Source: an uncultured Nitrospirota bacterium (GTDB taxonomy: Bacteria; CG2-30-53-67). Taken from it: a DNA stretch of 51,661 bases. The stretch covers positions 1 through 51,661 of the forward strand of contig CAMYMF010000043.1 of the NCBI GenBank assembly GCA_947259355.1, in the 5' to 3' direction. Below the pieces are notes generated by a model. It was given only the letters and a program-made list of their open reading frames with translations. It was not told where the DNA came from and made no database searches. A program made the position numbers and the translations under genes. Shown piece by piece: positions 1-7,198 of this stretch. Position 1 is the first letter of the stretch. The number at the start of each line of letters is the position of its first letter.

Positions 1-1133
1 AGGAAGTTGTGAAATGAGACGGCCGTCACAATGGTCACCAGGAAAAGCCCAATGATTGTATAACCCCCGGGCTTTACCACTATTTCTTCGTCCAAAACCT
101 GGGGTGGCTCTTTGGACACAAAGAGATTCATCACGATGGCCGGCACCAGCCAATTCACCACAGAAGGGATAAAGATTGCAAAGAATTCGGTAAAAGTCAC
201 CTTCCCTTTCTGCCATACCATCAGGGTGGTGATGTCTCCAAAGGGGGAGAAGGCTCCCCCGGCATTGGCTGCCACGACCACGTTAATGCACGCCAGGGTG
301 ACAAACTTTGTATTGGCCCCTCCCACAGCCATCACCACGGCTCCCATGAGCAATGCCGTCGTCAGGTTGTCCGCGATGGGTGAGATGAAAAATGCCAGCA
401 CACCGGTTACCCAGAAGACCATCCGCAAAGAGAATCCCTTAGAAACGAGATACGCCCTCAGGCGCTGAAAGATGTTCCGTTCTTCCATGGCATTGATATA
501 GGTCATGGCGGCCAGGAGAAAGAGAAAAAGCTCGGCGTATTCCAACAAACTGTGTTTAATGGCTTCATGAGGGGTGTGGGTATCCCCCATCCGAGCGTAG
601 GCGATGGAGACCAGGATCCAAATAATACCCGCGGCAAAAAGGACCGGCTTGCTCTTGCGGAGGTGGATGTTGTTCTCCAGGGGAACGAGAGAATAACAGA
701 GAACAAAGAGGATCACCGCGGCAATTCCATAGAACGTGGTGGTCAGATCAGGCGATTCGCCATGTCCTCCGCCGTGTTCGGCCGTTTGACCATGTACTGG
801 CTCCGTTGTCTCCTGGCTGTGCACCGACGCATCGGTACGGGCGAGCAGTATCTCCGATGCGGAATAGGTCGATTCCTGGTCGCGCTGCGGGGCATCTTGC
901 ATACTTTGCGCGAACGTTAGGGCGTGATGATATGACAGGTGTTCGTGAGCTACATTCCCAAAATCGTGCTCACCCACTGCGGCGGCGATCGGCGATCTTG
1001 GCAGCAGCACCAATAGAAACAATAGGAACAGGGTCCATTTTCTGTTGGAGAGAAAGAGAGCTTTTGCCGAAGTCACGAAAACCTTTGAAAATAGACTGAC
1101 GAGAGTCTCGGATCCTACCTCAGTGTGAGTCAT
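1..1133 (-). CDS. nhaD: Na+/H+ antiporter, NhaD type (3' end beyond window)
   Basis: Predicted inner-membrane Na+/H+ antiporter of the NhaD branch of the ion transporter superfamily. About 377 codons are visible and the frame runs off the window start, so the C-terminus is missing. It opens at an ATG behind a strong ribosome site (AAGGAGG, 7 nt upstream). There is a hydrophobic signal-like stretch at about residues 30-45, then a His/Glu-rich loop of about 70 residues, then successive membrane helices. The helix text ISPIADNLTTALLMG and the following SPFGDITTLMVW are typical of NhaD, including the conserved D-N and G-D-I-T elements. The exported N-terminal extension is longer than in the shortest family members. 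It is the last visible gene of a minus-strand block containing malic enzyme and fumarase, so it may help with Na+-coupled energetics of dicarboxylate use; that link is inference. Confidence 0.9.
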   Translation of the reverse strand, partial: MTHTEVGSETLVSLFSKVFVTSAKALFLSNRKWTLFLLFLLVLLPRSPIAAAVGEHDFGNVAHEHLSYHHALTFAQSMQDAPQRDQESTYSASEILLARTDASVHSQETTEPVHGQTAEHGGGHGESPDLTTTFYGIAAVILFVLCYSLVPLENNIHLRKSKPVLFAAGIIWILVSIAYARMGDTHTPHEAIKHSLLEYAELFLFLLAAMTYINAMEERNIFQRLRAYLVSKGFSLRMVFWVTGVLAFFISPIADNLTTALLMGAVVMAVGGANTKFVTLACINVVVAANAGGAFSPFGDITTLMVWQKGKVTFTEFFAIFIPSVVNWLVPAIVMNLFVSKEPPQVLDEEIVVKPGGYTIIGLFLVTIVTAVSFHNF

Positions 1134-1448
1134 CGCGCTGCCTCCTTGTCATCCAGCGAGTCCTTCTGACGGTTAGGTTCTAATTTACTAGGATTTCTTT
1201 CGGCAAAAAGAGAATGTGCCCTTTCAGGCGCAGTCAGACAAAACTTGGCACGTCGCTGCTCTGCCAGGCCCACGAAATCAGAGGTTGTCTGTGAGACAGA
1301 TGGTCCACGCCTTGATTGCTCATGCCTCGAGTCGTTCGTATAGGTCACACCGGCTGGAAGCCCCGCCAAGGGCTGGATCATCCGGCATCTCGAAAGTCCG
1401 CTTGAAAATCAGTTCTCGGATTGAAAACCGGGCGACACGGGCCCGGAT
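1134..1448. other. Intergenic region upstream of nhaD
   Basis: About 315 bases between malic enzyme and nhaD. I see no convincing gene: an 83-codon minus-strand frame reaches into nhaD but has no family resemblance and no ribosome site. The stretch just before nhaD is AT-richer and probably holds its promoter, but no box matches a consensus well. No terminator hairpin with a T-run was found after malic enzyme. Confidence 0.5.
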
Positions 1449-3194
1449 TCATCCATCGGCCACCGCCAACAAGGGAAGATACCGAGGCTGCCATTGCATC
1501 TTTTCAATCAGTCTTTCCAAACGGTGTTCTTCGTTATTATGCTGGAAGGTGCTGAAAGCACACGGCCCGCTCACTTTTTCTCTGATGGCCGCCAGCCCGA
1601 CAGCCAGAGCCACTTTTTGACTCACCCCACGGATCGCTTCCACCGGCGGCAGCAGCACCCCGGCACGGAGGTCTTCCAGGGGGACTGCATCGGCGACGGC
1701 CTTCGCCGCGTCTGCAAAGAATGAGGGCAATACCTTCTTGGCACCGGAGGCAAGTACCCCCAGACCGACGCCCGGAAAGATGAACACATTGTTACACTGC
1801 CCTGTTTGCATCGATTTGCCGCCGTATTCAACAGGCGGGAAAGGACTCCCCGTGGCAATCAGCGCCCGACCTGCAGTCCGGTGAACAATCTCTTCGGGTG
1901 TTGCCTCACATCTGTCGGTCGGATTGCTGAGCGGCAGGATCACCGGCCGATCCGAATTGGCCAGCATGGCCTCCACCGCCTCTTTCGTAAAATGACCCGT
2001 CTGTCCGGAGGTTCCGATGAGTACGGTGACCCGGGCCTTCTCGATGACATTGATCAGCTTACCGTCCTGGGGTTCCCGCAACCATGGAAGGGTTTGAGGG
2101 TCGCGGGCAAATTTCTTCTGATAGTCTCTTTCAAAGTTAGTCAGCGTGACCAGCCCCAGGCGGTCCAGGGTAAAGATCCGGTCCCTGGCATCCCTTTCGG
2201 ACAGTCCCTGTGTCATCAGGCCGGCCTCAATCTGTTCGGCAATCCCGATACCGCCGGCTCCGGCACCGTAAATCAGAAAGACCTGGTTCTCCAGGGGTTC
2301 TTCTTTAATTCTCGTGGCCGCCATCACGGCGGAAAGCGCGACGGCCCCGGTGCCTTGGATATCGTCGTTAAACGATATCAGATCCTCCAGGTAGGCGTCT
2401 CTCACATCAAAGGCTGTCTGCTGCGAGAAATCTTCCCACTGGCAAAGTGCGTTCGGAAACACGGCCTTGAACGCGTCGGCAAAGCGTTTCACGAAGGACA
2501 TATACTCGTCCCCCATGAGCCTCCGGTGGCGCCACCCGAGATAATTGGGATCTTCCAGCAACGCCTCGTTGTCCGTACCCACATCCAGCGAGATGGGCAG
2601 ACAGTGCCAGGGTGCAATCCCGGCGCCCTGGGTGTAGAGCATCAGTTTGCCGAGACAGATGGCAATGCCGCCCGCGCCCTGATCCCCGATGCCGAGGATC
2701 CCCTGGTTGTCGGTCACGACGGCGACGCGGATATCCCTGTGTGCGAAGGTTCCCAGGATCTTTTCGGCATCGTCGATGTTTCCGGGAAAGAAGTGTATGC
2801 CGTGGGCCGTGCGAAACATGGAAGAGTATTGTTGGCAGGCAACGCCTACGGTCGGCGTGTAAATGATCTTCATGTACTCGGCGATGTTGCTCTGGATCAG
2901 CGCATGGGCCAACGTGACATTTCGATCAAAGAGGGAGCGAATGAAGATGAACTTCTCGACATCATCCTGTTTTCTCTCTACTTTTTCAATGCTGTTACGG
3001 GTCTGTCGATCCAAGGAGCGCACAGCCGGAGGCAACATGCCGTACAATCCAAGATCGTGGCGCTCCTCTTCGGTAAAGGCCGACGCTTTGTTGATGTAGC
3101 TGTTGCGCATGGCGTCGATGCCGCGCGCGGCCACCTTGATGGCGCGAGTATTGCCGTAATCGTCAAATTGAAGATCATAGATTCTTTCAGGCAT
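1449..3194 (-). CDS. maeA: NAD-dependent malic enzyme
   Basis: Large (eukaryote-like) class of NAD-malic enzyme, 581 residues, a normal length. It oxidatively decarboxylates L-malate to pyruvate and CO2 in the cytoplasm. The N-terminal malic domain holds YTPTVGVACQQYS and the metal/substrate segment DNQGILGIGDQGAGG at about 160-175. The segment NDDIQGTGAVALSAV at about 275-290 is the family metal-binding block, and GAGAGGIGIAEQI at about 310 is the Rossmann nucleotide loop. The ATG is preceded by a G-rich ribosome site. Downstream of a small hypothetical gene and dodecin on the same strand, and near fumarase, it completes a fumarate-malate-pyruvate route feeding the pyruvate:ferredoxin oxidoreductase encoded at 42.7-45.6 kb. 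Choice of NAD over NADP follows the family and is not proven. Confidence 0.93.
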   Translation of the reverse strand: MPERIYDLQFDDYGNTRAIKVAARGIDAMRNSYINKASAFTEEERHDLGLYGMLPPAVRSLDRQTRNSIEKVERKQDDVEKFIFIRSLFDRNVTLAHALIQSNIAEYMKIIYTPTVGVACQQYSSMFRTAHGIHFFPGNIDDAEKILGTFAHRDIRVAVVTDNQGILGIGDQGAGGIAICLGKLMLYTQGAGIAPWHCLPISLDVGTDNEALLEDPNYLGWRHRRLMGDEYMSFVKRFADAFKAVFPNALCQWEDFSQQTAFDVRDAYLEDLISFNDDIQGTGAVALSAVMAATRIKEEPLENQVFLIYGAGAGGIGIAEQIEAGLMTQGLSERDARDRIFTLDRLGLVTLTNFERDYQKKFARDPQTLPWLREPQDGKLINVIEKARVTVLIGTSGQTGHFTKEAVEAMLANSDRPVILPLSNPTDRCEATPEEIVHRTAGRALIATGSPFPPVEYGGKSMQTGQCNNVFIFPGVGLGVLASGAKKVLPSFFADAAKAVADAVPLEDLRAGVLLPPVEAIRGVSQKVALAVGLAAIREKVSGPCAFSTFQHNNEEHRLERLIEKMQWQPRYLPLLAVADG

Positions 3195-3316
3195 GGGACA
3201 TCCCCCCAGAGCTGCTTTGTCACCTGGCTGTCTCTCGCCTGCCGTAGATGAACGACGGCATGCGTTCTACGCCACCCGCACCACGAGGCCAACCCGGACG
3301 GTTGGCATCCTTACAC

Positions 3317-3823
3317 TCAAGCGAAGTCGGTCGATATGGGCGTTGTCTCTTCTTCCGGTCGAGACCGCAGGTTCTTGTTGATCATAATGCGGGCGCAATT
3401 GTTCCACCGCAGGATGGCATCTTCATTACCACTGGGACGGACCTCTTCGGCCAGCTCAAACCACTTCAGGGCCTCCTGGAGTACCTCATAGGCGTCGAAT
3501 TCAGCGCCGGGGTAGCCTTGCCGAAGTTTGGCCTTGGCCAGCCGCTCGGAGCAGATCCCCGAATAATAGGGGCGCTGATACTTATCTTTGAGGCGTGAAA
3601 CAAATTTCATCGACTCCTTGAAGCGGGCCACTGGAGATGCGGTATATTGATCCGTAATCGCCAGTATCATCATGACCAGGGCGTCCTGGTTCTCTCTGTC
3701 CGTATTCAATATGTCTTGGCATATGCTCTCGGCCACACCGGGCTCATTCAATAGGCGGTAGCGTTCCGCCTTTGCCAAGGAACGGGCGATGGCCTCTTTG
3801 GAAAGCTTTTTTAACTCAAACAT
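3317..3823 (-). CDS. Hypothetical TPR-like helical protein
   Basis: 168 residues from the ATG at 3823, chosen because AAGGAGCC lies 5-7 nt upstream; a longer frame starting at 3871 has no such site. No signal peptide or membrane helix. The protein is almost entirely helical, and the pattern AERYRLLNEPGVAESICQDI followed by paired helices resembles degenerate tetratricopeptide repeats. The C-terminal part (LKWFELAEEVRPSGNEDAI) continues that pattern. It lies 44 nt after dodecin and 122 nt before malic enzyme on the same strand, so it may be co-transcribed with them. I do not recognise a specific family. Function unknown; a scaffolding or protein-binding role is only a guess from the fold. Confidence 0.7.
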   Translation of the reverse strand: MFELKKLSKEAIARSLAKAERYRLLNEPGVAESICQDILNTDRENQDALVMMILAITDQYTASPVARFKESMKFVSRLKDKYQRPYYSGICSERLAKAKLRQGYPGAEFDAYEVLQEALKWFELAEEVRPSGNEDAILRWNNCARIMINKNLRSRPEEETTPISTDFA

Positions 3824-3867
3824 GGGAGGCTCCTTAACGCTGGCGACATTTGAGGCGCTTAGACCAC

Positions 3868-4152
3868 TCACTCAGCGCCGACGTGCGTCCATCCGATAGA
3901 AGTCACCGACCACTCGACTTGCTTGACCTTGAAGGAGACGTGCACCCTGGATCGGTAGGCGGCCACTTTTTCTTTTTCTACCTTCAAATCGAGTTCTTTA
4001 ATCTCCGCCACTCTCAGGTCTCGCAGGCTCTTGCTGGCTGTTTCTACAGCGCTCCTCGCTGCTTCTTCCCAGGAAACGGGACGGGTGCCTGTCAGCTCAA
4101 TGACCTTGTACCCGGAGTCGTCCGCACGGATTTTCCTCTTGGATTGGGTCAA
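3868..4152 (-). CDS. Dodecin family flavin-binding protein
   Basis: Small protein of 94 residues with a complete dodecin core from about residue 15: YKVIELTGTRPVSWEEAA, then ASKSLRDLRVAEI, then the final strand with SRVHVSFKV. Dodecins form hollow dodecamers that bind flavins (FMN, riboflavin) or CoA for storage or protection. The usual aromatic flavin-stacking residue in the RW.EV segment is replaced here by RVAEI, so flavin stacking may be weaker or different. The core is extended by about 14 residues at the N-terminus and about 16 at the C-terminus compared with typical 65-75-residue dodecins. No in-frame ATG is available; TTG at 4152 is the best start, with only a weak GGTGG upstream. Probable operon with the two downstream genes. 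Confidence 0.85.
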   Translation of the reverse strand: MTQSKRKIRADDSGYKVIELTGTRPVSWEEAARSAVETASKSLRDLRVAEIKELDLKVEKEKVAAYRSRVHVSFKVKQVEWSVTSIGWTHVGAE

Positions 4153-4166
4153 CAGGGTGCCACCAT

Positions 4167-4274
4167 TTACAGACCGACCGGACCAAATCGGTTCAGCGCC
4201 ACCTCCACCCGCTTCTCCGGTTTCAACAGGAACAGGTTGGCAGGCACGACAGATTCACGATTGCATTGCGCCAT
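4167..4274 (-). CDS. Possible 35-residue leader peptide upstream of dodecin
   Basis: An ATG-started frame of 35 codons ends 14 nt before the TTG start of dodecin. The product begins MAQCNRESVVPANLFLLKPE and ends in a basic, hydrophobic tail. An in-frame TAA sits two codons upstream, so it cannot be part of a longer gene. There is no strong ribosome site and I recognise no family. It may be a translated leader that couples to the weak dodecin start, or a chance frame. Confidence 0.25.
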   Translation of the reverse strand: MAQCNRESVVPANLFLLKPEKRVEVALNRFGPVGL

Positions 4275-4386
4275 AAGTTCTTATTGTCGGCAAGCGACCG
4301 TCCAAGATACCAGGACCGCATGGTTTCGTCTTCGCCACAGCCCCCATGTGATCAAAGGGGGGCAGGATGGAAAACTTTGATCCGCT

Positions 4387-6003
4387 TCACATCAGAGCCT
4401 GGAAGAAGTCATTCCCCTTGTCGTCGATCAGGATGAAAGCAGGGAAGTCCTCCACCTCGATCTTCCACACTGCCTCCATCCCGAGTTCAGGATAATCGAT
4501 GCACTCTACCTTTTTAATGTTCTCTTCAGCCAGAAGGGCCGCCGGGCCGCCGATGGAGCCGAGGTAAAAGCCACCGTGTTTCTTGCAGGCCTCGGTCACC
4601 CGTCGAGAGCGGTTTCCTTTGGCAATCATGATCAGAGACCCGCCGTGGGCCTGCAGCAGGTCGACATATGCATCCATGCGACCCGCCGTCGTCGGACCGA
4701 AGGAACCGGAGGGCTTGCCCGGTGGGGTCTTGGCGGGCCCGGCATAATATATGGGGTGATTCTTTAAGTAATCGGGCAGCGGCTTGCCGGCATCGACAAG
4801 TTCCTTGAACCGGGCATGGGCCATGTCACGCCCGACCACGATGGTCCCCGTCAACAGCAGGGGGGTGGCGACGGGATGTCGGGTGAGCTCCGCGAGGATC
4901 TCCTTCATGGGACGATTCAAGTCGATTTTCACGCCCTGCGCATGTTTGCCGTGATACTCCTCCGGAATCAGACGGCCCGGGTCCCCGTCGAGGTCTTCGA
5001 TCCAAATGCCGTAGCGATTTATTTTGGCGAGGATATTCCGGTCGGCGGAACAGGAGACCCCCATGCCGACGGGGCAGGAGGCCCCGTGTCGCGGCAGGCG
5101 AATTACGCGAACATCATGGGCGAAGTATTTGCCGCCAAACTGAGCGCCGATGCCGCACTGCTGCGCGGCCTCGAGCAGCTTGTCCTCAAGGGCTACGTCG
5201 CGAAAAGCCCGGCCGTGATCGTTCCCGGATGTGGGAAGACAGTCCAGATATTTGGCGGACGCCAGTTTAACGGTCTTTAAACAAGCCTCGGCGCTCGTGC
5301 CGCCGATGACGAAAGCAAGGTGATAGGGGGGGCAGGCCGCTGTCCCCAGGGTCTTCATCTTTTCCACAAGGAACGGGAGCAACTTTTCCGGGTGGAGCAG
5401 AGCTTTGGTCTCCTGGAACAGGGAGGTCTTGTTGGCACTGCCCCCCCCCTTGGCGAGCAGCAAAAACCTGTATTCGTTGCCCTCGACGGCATAGAGATCG
5501 ATCTGGACGGGCAGGTTGGTTCCGCTATTCTTCTCCGTGTACATATCGAGCGCAACGGTCTGCGAATAGCGCAAGTTTTCCTCCTGGTAGGTTTTGTAAA
5601 CACCTTTGGAGAGCATCTCGGCATCATTGCATCCGGTCCAGATGTTCTGGCCCTTCTTGCCAATGATGGTGGCCGTGCCCGTGTCCTGACAGATGGGCAG
5701 TTCGAAACGGGCCGCCACTTCCGCATTTCGCAGGAAAGCCAGCGCGACCCCCCGGTCGTTGGCCGATGCCGCGGGGTCGCTCAGGGCATTCGCAACCTGT
5801 TCATTGTGCTCGGCACGGAGCAGGAAGGAAACGTCACGGAGGGCCTGGGCAGCGAGGAGGACCAGCGCTTCCCGGTCGATCTTGAGCACCTCCTGGCTGT
5901 CAAAATGGGCGATGCGCACATACCGCTGTGAGCCTTCGAGGAGCCGGTAAACGGTATTGTCTGTTTCCTGTGGAAAGGGCTCCTGATATCTAAACGCCAC
6001 CAT
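4387..6003 (-). CDS. fumA: Class I (iron-sulfur) fumarate hydratase
   Basis: Single-chain class I fumarase, 538 residues from the ATG at 6003 (GTGGGAG ribosome site; an upstream 27-codon extension has none). It interconverts fumarate and L-malate with an oxygen-sensitive [4Fe-4S] cluster. The N-terminal alpha-type domain holds [17 protein letters not shown] with the first cluster Cys at about 106. Further cluster Cys lie in [17 protein letters not shown] in the middle of the protein. The C-terminal beta-type domain carries [19 protein letters not shown] and [17 protein letters not shown], both diagnostic. The gene is monocistronic or leads the minus-strand block. A 40-bp element shared with the por operon lies about 200 bp upstream (6201-6240), suggesting specific regulation. 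Confidence 0.94.
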   Translation of the reverse strand: MVAFRYQEPFPQETDNTVYRLLEGSQRYVRIAHFDSQEVLKIDREALVLLAAQALRDVSFLLRAEHNEQVANALSDPAASANDRGVALAFLRNAEVAARFELPICQDTGTATIIGKKGQNIWTGCNDAEMLSKGVYKTYQEENLRYSQTVALDMYTEKNSGTNLPVQIDLYAVEGNEYRFLLLAKGGGSANKTSLFQETKALLHPEKLLPFLVEKMKTLGTAACPPYHLAFVIGGTSAEACLKTVKLASAKYLDCLPTSGNDHGRAFRDVALEDKLLEAAQQCGIGAQFGGKYFAHDVRVIRLPRHGASCPVGMGVSCSADRNILAKINRYGIWIEDLDGDPGRLIPEEYHGKHAQGVKIDLNRPMKEILAELTRHPVATPLLLTGTIVVGRDMAHARFKELVDAGKPLPDYLKNHPIYYAGPAKTPPGKPSGSFGPTTAGRMDAYVDLLQAHGGSLIMIAKGNRSRRVTEACKKHGGFYLGSIGGPAALLAEENIKKVECIDYPELGMEAVWKIEVEDFPAFILIDDKGNDFFQALM

Positions 6004-6176
6004 TGTCGTCTCCCACCCTACAAGGTAGTGCGCCGTGCTTATGTTTCGCCAGTGGGAATCGCTCGCACGGAAGGCACCCGTCAAGATGTGTCATTCATGG
6101 CGTATGCCCCGTCAGAGGCGCTCCCGCCTCTACACGCTTCGCTCGGATATTGCATGAAGTTGGGATTTTGTCGACT

Positions 6177-6244
6177 CTAATGGAAATAATGCACCTTCGG
6201 AAGTCGAATAATTCTGATTTTCGTGTAAGAAGATTTCTTACCAT
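6177..6244 (-). promoter_or_regulatory. Conserved 40-bp element and candidate promoter upstream of fumarase (copy A)
   Basis: Bases 6201-6240 match 46158-46197 at 37 of 40 positions; the first 19 bases (AAGTCGAATAATTCTGATT) are identical. The 3' part contains TAAGA-N5-TCTTA, extended here to a perfect 7-bp inverted repeat, GTAAGAA-N3-TTCTTAC. Read on the minus strand, a possible -10 box (CATTAG, 6177-6182) lies at exactly the same offset as TATTAT in copy B. The element would cover the -35 region and upstream, like an activator site. The rest of the 429-base gap between the response regulator and fumarase holds no supportable gene. Confidence 0.6.
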
Positions 6245-6432
6245 AGAAGCAAGGCGGGTATGCTGGAGTACTTGGGAGATCTCCGAAAGAGGCGAGAGGT
6301 GGCGGGGCCTCACTTAAGGGGCCGGTTTTGTTTTCCGCCACCGATTTCGTCGAGAATCACCGCGGGCGAGACGGGTGGATACTTTCCGGTGGGGAAACGG
6401 TCTTTCGAAAGGAGTGAGCGTGCCAAGCCCCA

Positions 6433-7074
6433 TCAAATTTCCACGAGATCATGCCGGATGGCGAATCGAGAAATATCCGCGTTATTACGGAGATTCAATT
6501 TCTTGAGAATACGAAGACGGTAGGTGTCCACAGTCTTGATGCTGATGTCGTAGGACTCTGCAATTTCTCGATTGGTCTGCCCCATGGCAAGACGCCGCAA
6601 CACCTGAATTTCCCGTTTGGACAGGCTGTCCAGAAGTGATCGCGTGCCTTTTTGAACTTCCGCCGCATGAACGGCCAACGCCTCCGCGGCCGCCGCACTT
6701 AGGTACCGACCACCCTGATAGACTTTCTTGATGGCGGCGACCAATTGTTCCGGCGCCGACTTTTTGGTCACGTATCCCTTGGCGCCAGCCTGGATCGCCC
6801 GGACGATATACTGGTCTTCCTCAAACATGGTGAGAATAATGATCGGCACGTCGCCGCAGGTCGCCACCACCTGCTCGATCACTTCCAGCCCATCCATTCC
6901 CGGCATGGAAATGTCTACCACGGCCACATCGGGTTTGGTCTCGCGGATCTTGCGCACTGCCTGACGGCCGTTTTCCGCCTCGGCGATCACGCTGATTTCC
7001 CGTGTCTCTTCCATGATTCGGCAGAGACCCGCGCGCACAAGGCGGTGGTCTTCGGCAATCAGTACTTTAATCAC
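6433..7074 (-). CDS. NarL/FixJ-family response regulator (DctR-like)
   Basis: 213 residues, normal for the family. The N-terminal receiver (residues 1-120) has the acidic pocket IAEDHR, the phospho-acceptor Asp in VAVVDISMPGMDG at about 55 and the Lys of GYVTKKSAPEQL near 105. The C-terminal LuxR-type helix-turn-helix (about 148-205) reads LSKREIQVLRRLAMG then TNREIAE and SIKTVDTYRLRILKKL. It is a cytoplasmic DNA-binding transcription factor, active as a phosphorylated dimer, and its gene follows its probable kinase by 124 nt. The pairing with a DctS-like sensor and the downstream fumarase and malic enzyme suggests control of C4-dicarboxylate metabolism. Sites of this family are usually 18-20 bp inverted repeats, which fits the element at 6201-6240; that assignment is inference. 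Confidence 0.92.
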   Translation of the reverse strand: MIKVLIAEDHRLVRAGLCRIMEETREISVIAEAENGRQAVRKIRETKPDVAVVDISMPGMDGLEVIEQVVATCGDVPIIILTMFEEDQYIVRAIQAGAKGYVTKKSAPEQLVAAIKKVYQGGRYLSAAAAEALAVHAAEVQKGTRSLLDSLSKREIQVLRRLAMGQTNREIAESYDISIKTVDTYRLRILKKLNLRNNADISRFAIRHDLVEI

Positions 7075-7198
7075 GATGGGATCCCCACATGCAGTGCGGT
7101 CTCAAGCCCACAACGGGGTGCTTGTCCACTCGAGAGTGGTTGCCAGGGCCGACGACAATCTTCGGCCCAAATATACCACAAACCGGCCCCCATTTGGG

